Positions 40,938 to 49,921 of a stretch of 64,000 nucleotides of DNA are shown here, in pieces. Each line of letters starts with the position of its first letter. Position 1 is the stretch's first letter. A program made the translations under genes and the position numbers. Below the pieces are notes generated by a model. That model was given only the letters and a program-made list of their open reading frames with translations. It made no database searches and was not told where the DNA came from. Source of the stretch: Lautropia sp. GTDB lineage: Bacteria; Pseudomonadota; Gammaproteobacteria; Burkholderiales; Burkholderiaceae_E. Where the stretch lies: the NCBI GenBank assembly GCA_030527825.1, contig JAUNAC010000002.1, positions 656,444-720,443 of the forward strand, in the 5' to 3' direction.

Positions 40938-41013
40938 TGGTAGGCGCGATTGGATTCGAACCAACGACCCCCACCATGTCAAGGTGGTGCTCTAACCAAC
41001 TGAGCTACGCGCC
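40938..41013 (-). tRNA. tRNA-Val (anticodon GAC)
   Basis: 76 nt with encoded CCA. Acceptor GGCGCGT pairs with the 3' arm; D-arm AGCTCAGTTGGTTAGAGC; anticodon stem CCACC/GGTGG around TTGACAT (anticodon GAC); T-arm with GTTCGAAT. Reads GUC/GUU. Confidence 0.95.
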
Positions 41014-41039
41014 TGCATACTGCCCGCAGTGAAGCGATG

Positions 41040-41067
41040 ATTATAGAAGGTATTTTTGCAAATGCAA
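41040..41067 (-). promoter_or_regulatory. Promoter of tRNA-Val
   Basis: Minus-strand TTGCAT (41067-41062) and perfect TATAAT (41045-41040), spacing 16, about 26 bases before the tRNA 5' end. Confidence 0.55.
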
Positions 41068-41139
41068 CCCGGGACTAAGATTTTCAGACCGCGTGCATCA
41101 AGACCCCTCCTTCCGAAAGCCCCGGGTTCATCAAGGAGA

Positions 41140-43689
41140 TCACCAGACAAAGTACAGCCGTCCCTGCCGCGCACGCCTGACCAGCGAATCTATGTTGCGT
41201 GTCATGATGCGCTTGCCCGGTGCCAGCAGCAGCAGAACCATGGTGCGCCGATCGTTCAGCCAGACGACCTTGGCATAATCGACGCGGCCGCTACGGCTGA
41301 TGAGTTCCATCCAGCGTCCCGGCTGCATGGCAGCCGAAAAACGTTCGGTAGGCAGATTGAAACGACGTGGAGCATTGGGAAGATCATCCATCCGGGTGTT
41401 CCGGATCAGCGCCTGGAGTTTCTCACGCGAAGCGGCAACGCTCAGAGGGTCCAGGGGAGCCATGGATCCCTGCCCGGCTGGCGGCAGCCGCTCAGACAAA
41501 GAAGCAGGATGGGGGATGGCTGGTGAGGCGTGGTCATCCACCGGGACGCCAATAGTCTCACCGTCCGGGAACTGATCCAGGGGAACCGGGCGCGGTGGCT
41601 GGCGCCAGGCATCCGGTGATGCCTTGTCAAAGGCAGGGCGGGGCGCGTGCCGGTGTGTTAGCTGTGCGCTGTGCTGGACTGAATGGCATTCGCCACGCCC
41701 AGCCCGGCTTTCAGATACGCCAGACATCGGGTCAGATGGGGGCGCCTGCGTCCCCTGATGAACGGCTTCTGCTTCCTCGCAGGTCTTGACCAGTGTCTGA
41801 TTGGCTTCCGTTCGAGGCTCTGATTCCGTCATCTCCCGGGTAATGATCGTGGCAGCCGATCCTTCTTCACCCTGCATGCGACGCAGATGAACAATGAAAA
41901 TTTCGTCAAAGAAGGTACGAAAGTTCTCCGGGCGGGCGCCGACTTCACGAATGCCAACCGTCAGCATGTTCAACATGGGGGGAATGCTCTGCACCAGTTC
42001 CGTACGCGCCCGTGGATCGGCCCCCTCCTGACCCAAGGTCCAGAGCAGATCGTCAACCACCTTCAGTGCCAGCCGATAGGACTGGCTGTCCGCACCATCA
42101 CGCAGCACTGCGGTACGCAGGTGACGAAGCCATACGTCATACAGAAATGTACGAACGGAAGCCGGTATCCGGTTGCCGCCCAGACGGTGATCCAGCAGCC
42201 GGCGAATGTCTTCGGAGACGGTTCTTTCCCTTGCGGCAGAGGGGCGATGATCAAAATCACGCCGATTGCGGCGCTGACGCGGCTCCCGCCCACTACAGCG
42301 CCGGCTGCGGGACAGGCTGGAGAGCAGGCGCCGCATGCCGTTGGTTGCCCGCTGATATTCGTGATCTACCTGAGCGGTCAGCACCTGGCTACGCACATGG
42401 AAGGCATGCGCGACGATCTCCACGGCTCGGACAATGGTCTGCAGACGCTGATAGAGCGCCTTGTCAGGGCGCATTTCATCCGGATAGCTGACGGAGATGG
42501 CCACGAGCTGCTCAATGAGCCGTCTGACCGAGCGCGAGTCATCACTCAGATATCCTGCGTCCAGGCTGGCCAGGGTAATGACGGGTACCTGTAGCCGCCA
42601 AAGCAGGATGCGGGCCCCCTCGGGCAGGCGACGATCCCCGGTAGCGTAGTCAAAGAGGGTACTGACCAGGTCAATGACCGCCAAGACGGCGGTATCCCCA
42701 CCGGCTGCAACGATTTGTTGCCTTATCTGCTGAAAGAAACGGATGCGGGCAGCCTGGCTGAAGGGCACCATGTGGTGTTGTTGCGCGAACGCGACGGCAT
42801 CACGCTCTATCTCCTCGACCTGAGGTAGGCGTGTGGCATTGCGATGGGCAGACAGGCGGGAGTGCCTAGTCGACAGGGGATTGGCGGCCATGACGGCAGA
42901 TGCACGAATATCGTTCAGTACCTGGTGAGAGGCGTGCTGGAGGAAACTGCTCTGGAGCTCTTCGGTTGGAAAGATACCAGTATAGGCTTCATCCTGCGGG
43001 GAAAGTGCCGCGGCCTCGCCGGGAGACTGAATGCGGCCGTCCGACGTCAGCATCAGGCTGGCAGCGGGATCCTGTGGCAGGATACCGGCCTCTCGCAGGC
43101 TGTGATCACAGTCCTGCAGCAATTGTCCAAGAGGCAGCGGTGCCTGTGCGAGAAGAATCGGTCGCAGATGAAGTGAAATAGGTTGAAGGTGGGTAAACGG
43201 CTCCAGTGACAGAATCAAGGCCAGGGAAACGGCACGGGCTCCCAGCGGATGCTGATCATCACGCAGCGATGCCCCAGACAGGGTCTCCAGCCGACGCAGA
43301 TAGTGAAGATACCCGCCCCCGAAAGCCGAGCGTATGGCGTTGGCCAGCTCCCGCGCCAGAATCTGCTCCAGCAAGCCAATTTCGCTGCCCGGCTCCGGAG
43401 CACCAAGATCAGTGATGGTAACAGGCAGGGAATGCTCTTCTTGCAGGGTATTCAGGTCGAGGCCGACGAAGCGCTCCAGGGCAATTTCTGCCCGGACGGA
43501 AGCCTCTTCCCGAAGCCGCCGTGCGGTGTCGGAGAGTTTGGCCACCACGTTGGCCTCAAGGCCGTCGGATGCATGCATAAGCAGCGCGTCTGCAATGGCG
43601 GACAACAGGGTGAGAACCACGCCGCCGAAGCGATCGGCCAGCTGTTCATGCAGCCGTGGATACAGGGATGGGTCGATGCTTGAGGACAC
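41140..43689 (-). CDS. DUF1631-family protein, unknown function
   Basis: 849-aa, largely helical, soluble protein. It resembles the DUF1631 family of beta- and gammaproteobacteria, once misannotated as thymidine phosphorylase: start LYPRLHEQLADRFGGVVLTLLSAIADALL, mid-protein QIRFFQQIRQQIVAAGG-type helices and PEEM-like LYQRLQTIVRAVEIV, and a C-terminal beta-rich part (about 790-849) with QPGRWMELISRSGRVDYAKVVWL that resembles a PilZ-like barrel, though the RxxxR signature is not evident. A linker (about 610-760) is low-complexity. Monocistronic, no functional partner nearby. Residue 470-500 is very Arg-rich. Confidence 0.65.
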   Translation of the reverse strand: MSSSIDPSLYPRLHEQLADRFGGVVLTLLSAIADALLMHASDGLEANVVAKLSDTARRLREEASVRAEIALERFVGLDLNTLQEEHSLPVTITDLGAPEPGSEIGLLEQILARELANAIRSAFGGGYLHYLRRLETLSGASLRDDQHPLGARAVSLALILSLEPFTHLQPISLHLRPILLAQAPLPLGQLLQDCDHSLREAGILPQDPAASLMLTSDGRIQSPGEAAALSPQDEAYTGIFPTEELQSSFLQHASHQVLNDIRASAVMAANPLSTRHSRLSAHRNATRLPQVEEIERDAVAFAQQHHMVPFSQAARIRFFQQIRQQIVAAGGDTAVLAVIDLVSTLFDYATGDRRLPEGARILLWRLQVPVITLASLDAGYLSDDSRSVRRLIEQLVAISVSYPDEMRPDKALYQRLQTIVRAVEIVAHAFHVRSQVLTAQVDHEYQRATNGMRRLLSSLSRSRRCSGREPRQRRNRRDFDHRPSAARERTVSEDIRRLLDHRLGGNRIPASVRTFLYDVWLRHLRTAVLRDGADSQSYRLALKVVDDLLWTLGQEGADPRARTELVQSIPPMLNMLTVGIREVGARPENFRTFFDEIFIVHLRRMQGEEGSAATIITREMTESEPRTEANQTLVKTCEEAEAVHQGTQAPPSDPMSGVSESRAGRGECHSVQHSAQLTHRHAPRPAFDKASPDAWRQPPRPVPLDQFPDGETIGVPVDDHASPAIPHPASLSERLPPAGQGSMAPLDPLSVAASREKLQALIRNTRMDDLPNAPRRFNLPTERFSAAMQPGRWMELISRSGRVDYAKVVWLNDRRTMVLLLLAPGKRIMTRNIDSLVRRARQGRLYFVW

Positions 43690-43996
43690 GAAGTTGACTC
43701 TGAAGAACTGCGGTCAGGGAAAGGCCGGCACGGCACCAGGGCCGTTAGTGGTGTCTGGAGACATTTTTCAGACACAGACCGGTCGCGTTATCAAGCGCCA
43801 TCTTATGAGCGGCAGGGAAAAGCGGCTGTGACGAAAGTAACAGTGTTTTTTCGCACATTTCCGACGATTTCCGAACGGTGACAGCCTATGTCTTCCCGTC
43901 ACAGCTTGCCGGGCGGTTGGCCGCAGGCCCACGCGGGTTCTGCTGCACGGCTGCGTACGTCCCTGAAAGAAAAGAAGAATTCTTGACGGGCGCCGA
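43690..43996. other. Intergenic region, 307 bases
   Basis: Between the DUF1631 gene and the tatD stop codon. No gene, strong hairpin or clear promoter was found; it must contain the DUF1631 promoter on the minus strand. Confidence 0.5.
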
Positions 43997-44803
43997 CTAT
44001 GGACGCATGCGCTGATCGTCCCTTTGCAGCGCAGGCAGTACCTGGCGGGCGTTATGGGTGGTCAGTTCAATCAGTGCGTCTCTGGACAGTGACCGCAACT
44101 CCGCCAGTACCTGGGCGATACGGGGAAGTTCTCCAGGCTGGTTGCGGCCGGAATGGCACCAGTCAGGTGGAATATCCGGCGCATCTGTTTCAAGAACCAG
44201 GCTGGCCGCAGGCAAGCTGGCGGCCAGGCGCCGGATGTTTCGGGCACGTGTGAAGGTCATCGCCCCGCCGAAGCCAAGAGCCATGCCAAGCGTGATCAGG
44301 TGATGTGCCTGCTGCGGGCTGCCATTGAAGGCATGCGCGATGCCACTGGGGGGACGAAAACGCCGGATCTGGCAGGTGACAGCGTCCACCGCCCGGCGAG
44401 TATGCAAAATGACCGGCAGCCCCAGGTCGGCAGCCAGCCGCATCTGGGCCTCAAAGACGTGTTGCTGTGCAAGCCGATCAAGACCGGGCACAAAGTGATC
44501 CAGGCCGATTTCTCCCAGGCCGACCAGACGGGGATGATCCCTGAGAGCTGTCACACGCTGGCGCAGCCGGTCAAGATCGTCGCCACTATTTCTGTCCACA
44601 TAGAGTGGGTGAATGCCCAGGGCAAACCAGACATCAGGCTCCTCTTCTGCCAGGCGCTGGACGGTATCCCAGTTTTGTGGGGATACCGCCGGCACCACGA
44701 TGGCACCCAGGCCCGCCTGGCGGGCCGCGGACAGGACGGTCAGGCGATCCTGATCAAATTCGGCAGCATCCAGATGACAATGTGTATCGATCAGCAAGCC
44801 CAT
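43997..44803 (-). CDS. tatD: TatD-family metal-dependent DNase
   Basis: 268-aa TIM-barrel hydrolase; TatD enzymes have 3'-5' exonuclease activity on DNA and RNA. Metal-ligand motifs are all present: DTHCHLD (about 6-12), GEIGLDHF (Glu), PVILHTRRA (His), HAFNGS (His) and LETDAPDIPP (Asp). It is the last gene of lolC-lolD-tatD, starting 3 bases after lolD. Confidence 0.9.
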   Translation of the reverse strand: MGLLIDTHCHLDAAEFDQDRLTVLSAARQAGLGAIVVPAVSPQNWDTVQRLAEEEPDVWFALGIHPLYVDRNSGDDLDRLRQRVTALRDHPRLVGLGEIGLDHFVPGLDRLAQQHVFEAQMRLAADLGLPVILHTRRAVDAVTCQIRRFRPPSGIAHAFNGSPQQAHHLITLGMALGFGGAMTFTRARNIRRLAASLPAASLVLETDAPDIPPDWCHSGRNQPGELPRIAQVLAELRSLSRDALIELTTHNARQVLPALQRDDQRMRP

Positions 44804-44806
44804 TCC

Positions 44807-45547
44807 TCAGAGGCCGTGCGCAAACAGCCGGCCGTCCCGCAGAACGAGACGGCGGTCGGCGCGGCCGGCCAGTTCAAGATCATGCGTAACGATGACAACA
44901 GCGGTACCCAGGCGGCGGGCGAGATCCTGCAGCAGGCCAAAAACGCTGGCCGCGGTCTGGGCATCCAGGTTGCCGGTAGGCTCGTCTGCGAGGATACAGC
45001 AGGGACGGGTCACCAGCGCGCGGGCCAGAGCGACACGCTGGCGCTCCCCGCCTGAAAGCTCCCCGGGACGATGCTCTCCCCGCTCGGCCAGTCCGACCAG
45101 AGCGAGTATCTGTGCGGCGGCCTGCTGGGCAGCTGCACGGGACTCGCCCCGGATGCGCAGCGGCATGGCAACATTTTCGAGGGCGGAGAATTCTCCCAGC
45201 AGGTGATGAAACTGATATACAAAACCCAGACGCTGGTTGCGCAGCCTGCCGCGTGCTGTTTCAGACAGGCCATCCAGCCGCTGACCCGCTACGGCAACCC
45301 AGCCACCATCCGGCTGATCCAGCCCGCCCAGCAGATGCAGCAGCGTGCTCTTGCCCGACCCCGACGCTCCCAGGATAGCGACCAGTTCGCCGGCAGCCAC
45401 ACAAAAATCGACGTGTCGCAGAATGGCCAGCTGGCGCCCGCCCTGGTCATAGTGTTTCTGCAGCCCGTTGCACTGCAGGACCGAGGCGGCGTCGTGGGAG
45501 GGATCGGCTGCACGCCCGTCAGCCAGGAAGGATGTACTGGAGATCAT
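44807..45547 (-). CDS. lolD: Lipoprotein-releasing ABC transporter ATPase LolD
   Basis: ATPase of the LolCDE complex that extracts outer-membrane lipoproteins from the inner membrane and hands them to LolA. The 246-aa protein has Walker [10 protein letters not shown] (about 60-68), the Q-loop [16 protein letters not shown], signature LSGGERQR and Walker [12 protein letters not shown]. Its ATG overlaps the lolC stop by 4 bases (ATGA). A longer frame to 45628 lies inside lolC and is rejected. Confidence 0.94.
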   Translation of the reverse strand: MISSTSFLADGRAADPSHDAASVLQCNGLQKHYDQGGRQLAILRHVDFCVAAGELVAILGASGSGKSTLLHLLGGLDQPDGGWVAVAGQRLDGLSETARGRLRNQRLGFVYQFHHLLGEFSALENVAMPLRIRGESRAAAQQAAAQILALVGLAERGEHRPGELSGGERQRVALARALVTRPCCILADEPTGNLDAQTAASVFGLLQDLARRLGTAVVIVTHDLELAGRADRRLVLRDGRLFAHGL

Positions 45548-46797
45548 TCGTAGCGCAGTGCCTCGGCAGGTCGGACGGCAGCCGCCCGCAGACTGGGGTA
45601 AATGGTAGCCAGCAAGGCCAGCACGCACGAGATCAGCGCCACCCAGCTGACATCGGCCAGCCGCAGGTCGCTGGGCAGCTCGGAAATGACGTAGATACCC
45701 GGTGGCAGCAGCCGCACACCAAGCATTTTTTCGAAGGCCCCCACGATCGGACCGATGTTGAGAGAGACCAGTACACCGAGCGCCACGCCCGTGAATGTGC
45801 CAATCAGTCCCACCAGGGAACCCTGAACCATGAAAATGGACAGAATTGAGCGTGAGGAGGCCCCCAGGGTGCGCAGGATGGCGATATCGGCGCGTTTGTC
45901 CGTCACTGTCATGACAAGCATGGACACCAGATTAAAGGCGGCCACGGCAATGATGAGCGCCAGAATGATGAACATCATCCTTTTCTCCACCTGCACGGCC
46001 GTAAACCAGACCCGGTTTTCCTGTGACCAGTCGCGCACCTGGTAGGCATCGCCCAGGGAAGCGCCCAGTACGCGGCTCACCTCGGGAGCGCGCTGCATGT
46101 CATCCAGCCTCAGGCGCAGCCCCATCGGCCCGCCGGTCCGGAAAAAAGTGGCGGCATCGGCGAGGTGCATCAGGATGAGGGTGCTGTCGTATTCATAGTG
46201 TCCGGATTCGAATATGCCCTGGACGGTGAATTGCTTCATTCGGGGGACAACACCAGCCGGGCTGACCGTACCCTGCGGGGCAATCAGCGCCAGACGGTCC
46301 CCTTCCGTGAGCCCGAGCTGGTCGGCCAGCACACGCCCGATGACGATGCCAAAGCTGCCGGGCTTCAGGTCGGCGAGCCTGCCTGAAACAATCTGTCCGG
46401 CCATGTCGGACACCTGGGACTCCCGGTCGGGCAGGATGCCGCGCACCAGTGCACCACGCACGGTCTGGTTGCGGGAAATCACAACCTGGCCAGTCACAAA
46501 AGGCGCCAGTCCCGTGACATGCTCTTGATGACGCAGACGCCCGGCCAGTGGCTGCCAGTCCAGCGGGCCATCAATATGGTAGATCTCCACATGTGACAGC
46601 ACCGACAGCATCCGTTCACGCACTTCTTTCTGGAAGCCGTTCATGACGGACATGACGATAATCAGTGCAGCAACACCCAGCGCAATGCCAGCGACCGACA
46701 GCGCTGAAATGAAGGAAATAAACCCGTTCTTCTTGCCCGCGCGCTTGCCACTGCGGGTATAGCGCAAACCGACAAACCATTCAAAGGACGAAAGCAA
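45544..46797 (-). CDS. lolC: Lipoprotein-releasing ABC transporter permease LolC/LolE, TTG start
   Basis: Four-helix FtsX-family permease of the Lol export system. The N-terminal [15 protein letters not shown], first helix followed by [14 protein letters not shown], a large periplasmic domain (about 70-280) and a C-terminal FtsX domain with three helices ending [13 protein letters not shown] are typical. A TTG at 46797, with GGAG 8 bases upstream, gives 417 aa, the normal family length; the in-frame ATG at 46875 would add 26 unrelated residues. Only one permease gene is present here, so it may work as a homodimer, as described for species with a single LolF-type permease. Confidence 0.9.
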   Translation of the reverse strand: MLSSFEWFVGLRYTRSGKRAGKKNGFISFISALSVAGIALGVAALIIVMSVMNGFQKEVRERMLSVLSHVEIYHIDGPLDWQPLAGRLRHQEHVTGLAPFVTGQVVISRNQTVRGALVRGILPDRESQVSDMAGQIVSGRLADLKPGSFGIVIGRVLADQLGLTEGDRLALIAPQGTVSPAGVVPRMKQFTVQGIFESGHYEYDSTLILMHLADAATFFRTGGPMGLRLRLDDMQRAPEVSRVLGASLGDAYQVRDWSQENRVWFTAVQVEKRMMFIILALIIAVAAFNLVSMLVMTVTDKRADIAILRTLGASSRSILSIFMVQGSLVGLIGTFTGVALGVLVSLNIGPIVGAFEKMLGVRLLPPGIYVISELPSDLRLADVSWVALISCVLALLATIYPSLRAAAVRPAEALRYE

Positions 46798-47003
46798 TGC
46801 GTAGACTCCGCTCAGGCAGGGTAGAAGGCGACAACGTCCGTCCACGCGGGCGTTGCGCGACTGGCAGTGTGCCACAGCTCAGCGGGCTGCGTGCACCTGG
46901 CTCTCTGTCAGGAGCTCAGTCTGCAGTATTTTAATGCGTTAAATCAATCAATGTCCGCAAGTAGACTGTCAATCACTATCAGCAATCCCTTTACAATACC
47001 CGC

Positions 47004-48152
47004 GTGAACATCCTCACTGTCCGCGGCGCTCCTGATCATCCAGCCGCCACTGCCCTGGCAGCGTCAACTTCTGCGCCCCGTGCCAGCCTGCGTCTGCTAC
47101 CCGGCACGTTGTTACCGGCTGCCTGGCTGTCAGGCGATCCTCTGCGACCGCATTTGCCGGGACTTCGTCAGGCACTGGCCGAGGGGCGGCTACAGTACCA
47201 GGCGCTGCCTTTTTCAGCGCCGGCTGGATGCGACTGGGCTCACGCGCGCTGGCTGCGCGGACATCCGGCTCTGGCGGCGCTTCTGCCTGAGGGCGGTTTT
47301 TCGGCCCTTCAGAGTGCTGCCAGTACATCCGCACTCTCTTTTCAGACCGATGAGGCGCCGCTCTGGCTGATGCAGCCCGTGACTTTCCGTCTGACGACTG
47401 ACCGGATCATGCTGGACCCGGTACCAGGTGCCGCCGTGACCCAGGCACTGGCCCAGCGCCTGACCCAATCCATCGCCCCGCTGCTGGCTGACAGCGGCCT
47501 GACGATCCATGTCCTGGCACCCGACCGCTGGCTGCTGCGCCCTGCTGCAGAAAACCGCCCAAGCTGGCAACTGACGTGCACCCCGCTGGAGGCCGTGGGT
47601 GAACAGCATATCGACGAGCTGCTGCCGCAGGGGCCAGATGCACGGCTTTTCCGGCAGTTACTCAACGAAATCCAGATGACCTGGCATCAGCTGACGCTGA
47701 ATGATGCACAGGATCTGCCGGTTAACGCCGTCTGGCTGAGTGGCCCAGTCTATCCGGCCGCCATTCAGGCACTGCGCACACTGCAACAACAGGGGCTGAT
47801 CCTGGATGAACGCTGCCTGATCCCCCGCCTGACACAGGATCTGACAGACTGGCTGGCGCAGCTGAGCGTACTGGATACCTGGTTCCAGGCCGATCCGGAC
47901 GGCTTTTCCTGTCTGCTGGCAGGGGAGCACGCACTGCACTGGCTATACGCGCCAGGTGCTGCGGAGGCAACCCGTCCGCTGCTGGGCCTGCCTACTTCCG
48001 CGCTGTCCTCCCCGACTTCCCGACGATCCCGACCGGAGTGGCTGGACTGGCTGGGACGCCACCTGGCTCGCCGCCGCCCTGCATCGCGCGGAAAGGCGGT
48101 ACAGCCCGAGGCAGACCCCCTGACTGCCCTGTTCTGCGACAAAGACTCATGA
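47004..48152 (+). CDS. RpfE-type protein (recJ-linked), unknown function
   Basis: 382-aa protein of the betaproteobacterial family annotated as regulatory protein RpfE or phosphoglycerate-mutase-like, with no proven activity. Supporting segments are PLWLMQPVTFRLTTDRIMLDP and LLNEIQMTWHQLTLNDAQ followed by VNAVWLSG, typical of this recJ-linked family. The start is GTG 47004 without a Shine-Dalgarno; TACAAT at 46992-46997 lies only 7 bases upstream, so a leaderless transcript is possible. The last codons overlap the recJ start (ATGA), implying coupled translation. Confidence 0.7.
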   Translation: MNILTVRGAPDHPAATALAASTSAPRASLRLLPGTLLPAAWLSGDPLRPHLPGLRQALAEGRLQYQALPFSAPAGCDWAHARWLRGHPALAALLPEGGFSALQSAASTSALSFQTDEAPLWLMQPVTFRLTTDRIMLDPVPGAAVTQALAQRLTQSIAPLLADSGLTIHVLAPDRWLLRPAAENRPSWQLTCTPLEAVGEQHIDELLPQGPDARLFRQLLNEIQMTWHQLTLNDAQDLPVNAVWLSGPVYPAAIQALRTLQQQGLILDERCLIPRLTQDLTDWLAQLSVLDTWFQADPDGFSCLLAGEHALHWLYAPGAAEATRPLLGLPTSALSSPTSRRSRPEWLDWLGRHLARRRPASRGKAVQPEADPLTALFCDKDS

Positions 48153-49909
48153 CGTCACCATCTTTCCGCCCGATTCCAATACGACTGCATACCCGGCCAG
48201 TCGATCTGCGTGCCCGGCAGATGCTGGTGCAGGCGGGAGTCGACCCGCTGTTGGCACGGTTGCTGGCGGCGCGGGGCATCCATCACCCCGATGACATCCG
48301 CCTTGATCTGCATGAACTGCTGCCGCCGGACACGATGCTAGGGCTGCCGCAGGCCGTGGCCCGGCTCAGCCAGGCCATTGACAGTCATGAGCCAGTCCTC
48401 GTGGTAGGCGACTATGACTGCGATGGTGCAACAGCCATTGCCATCGCCGTGGAGGGGCTGCGGATGATGGGGGCAGTTGTCGACTATCTGGTCCCCAACC
48501 GCTTCGAAAATGGCTATGGCTTGACCCCGGAAGTGGTGGATGCCGCCCTGTCTCACCCGCGCCTGGGCCGACCAGCCTTGCTTCTGACCGTCGATAATGG
48601 CATTGCGTCGGTGGCCGGTGTCGAGCATGCCAGCCACCATAATCTGCCTGTGATCGTAACCGACCATCACCTGCCGGCCGATACGTTGCCGGCCGCGCTG
48701 GCCATCGTGAATCCGAATCAGCCGGGCTGTCCGTTTCCGGACAAAAATCTGGCTGGCGTAGGCGTGATGCTCTATGTCCTGATCGCGCTGCGCAGCCACC
48801 GGCGCCAGCAGGGGCGGTTTGCCAGTGCCCCCCCTTCCCTGTCTCCACTCCTGGATCTGGCCGCCCTGGGTACGGTAGCCGATGTCGTCCCGCTCTCCCG
48901 AAACAACCGGGTCATCGTCAACGCCGGCCTGGCGCGGATTCGCGCCGGTCGGGCGCGCCCAGGCATTGCCGCCCTTTTGCAGGTCGCCCGACGTCAGGCC
49001 CATTCCCTGGCAGCAGCCGACCTGGGCTTTGCCGTCAGCCCCCGCATCAACGCCGCCGGGCGTCTGTCGGACATGGCCATTGGGGTCGAGTGTCTGCTGG
49101 CCGGGGATCTGCCGAAGGCGACGGCCCTGGCCCATGAACTGGACCAGATCAATCAACAACGCCGTGAGCTGGAAAGCAGTATGCGGGACGAGGCACTGGC
49201 GCAGATCGGCGAGCCGGAGCCGGATCTCCGTTCACTGGTGATCCACGATGAACGCTGGCACCATGGCATCATCGGCCTGGTCGCTTCACGGATCAAGGAA
49301 CGTCACCACCGCCCCAGCATTGCGCTGGCACCGGACCAGGACGGGCTGCTGCGGGGCTCGGGCCGCTCCATTCCCGGTGTCCATTTGCGCGATGTCCTTG
49401 ACCTGGTCGACAAACGCCATCCCGGACTGCTGCTCAGGTTCGGCGGTCATGCCATGGCAGCCGGTCTGACACTTCCAGCCCATCGCCTGGAAGACTTTCG
49501 CAGTGCCTTTGAAGAAGCTGTCCGCACCCTCGCTCAGGACGAATGCTTCGAGCGGGACGTCACCACCGATGGCCCGTTGCCGGCCGAAGCCCTGCACATC
49601 GGCACGCTGGAGCTGCTGGATACCCAGGTCTGGGGACAGGGCTTTCCCCCACCACTCTTTTCGGGCCGCTTCAATATCCGAAGTCAGCGGCTGATCAACA
49701 ATCGTCACATGAAACTGGAAATCAGCCCGACCGAGGATCCCGCGGTACGCATGCCGGCCATCTTCTTCGGCCATACTGACGCCCTGCCCTCCGAGGCCCT
49801 ACTCTCTTACCGCATTCAACGTGACGATTATCGGGGACGCCAGGCCGTTTCGCTCCAGATCGACCAGATCCTGCAGGAGCCCGACCGCCCATCTTCCTCT
49901 CACGGCTGA
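48149..49909 (+). CDS. recJ: Single-stranded-DNA exonuclease RecJ
   Basis: 5'-3' ssDNA exonuclease of RecF-pathway recombination and mismatch repair. The 586-aa protein is a DHH phosphoesterase: motif I VVGDYDCDGATA (about 90-101), motif III VTDHHLP, a DHHA1 domain with RGSGRSIPGVHLRD and GGHAMAAGLTL, and a C-terminal OB-like fold. The start overlaps the upstream stop by 4 bases. Confidence 0.95.
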   Translation: MTSPSFRPIPIRLHTRPVDLRARQMLVQAGVDPLLARLLAARGIHHPDDIRLDLHELLPPDTMLGLPQAVARLSQAIDSHEPVLVVGDYDCDGATAIAIAVEGLRMMGAVVDYLVPNRFENGYGLTPEVVDAALSHPRLGRPALLLTVDNGIASVAGVEHASHHNLPVIVTDHHLPADTLPAALAIVNPNQPGCPFPDKNLAGVGVMLYVLIALRSHRRQQGRFASAPPSLSPLLDLAALGTVADVVPLSRNNRVIVNAGLARIRAGRARPGIAALLQVARRQAHSLAAADLGFAVSPRINAAGRLSDMAIGVECLLAGDLPKATALAHELDQINQQRRELESSMRDEALAQIGEPEPDLRSLVIHDERWHHGIIGLVASRIKERHHRPSIALAPDQDGLLRGSGRSIPGVHLRDVLDLVDKRHPGLLLRFGGHAMAAGLTLPAHRLEDFRSAFEEAVRTLAQDECFERDVTTDGPLPAEALHIGTLELLDTQVWGQGFPPPLFSGRFNIRSQRLINNRHMKLEISPTEDPAVRMPAIFFGHTDALPSEALLSYRIQRDDYRGRQAVSLQIDQILQEPDRPSSSHG

Positions 49910-49921
49910 ACAACCCTTTCG

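Noticed and set aside
40543..40977. Open frame upstream of rpmI as a degraded infC
   Set aside because: It runs through tRNA-Val and its terminator and shows no IF3 motif.
46944..46972. Minus-strand TTGACA before lolC
   Set aside because: No -10 match at 16-18 bases.
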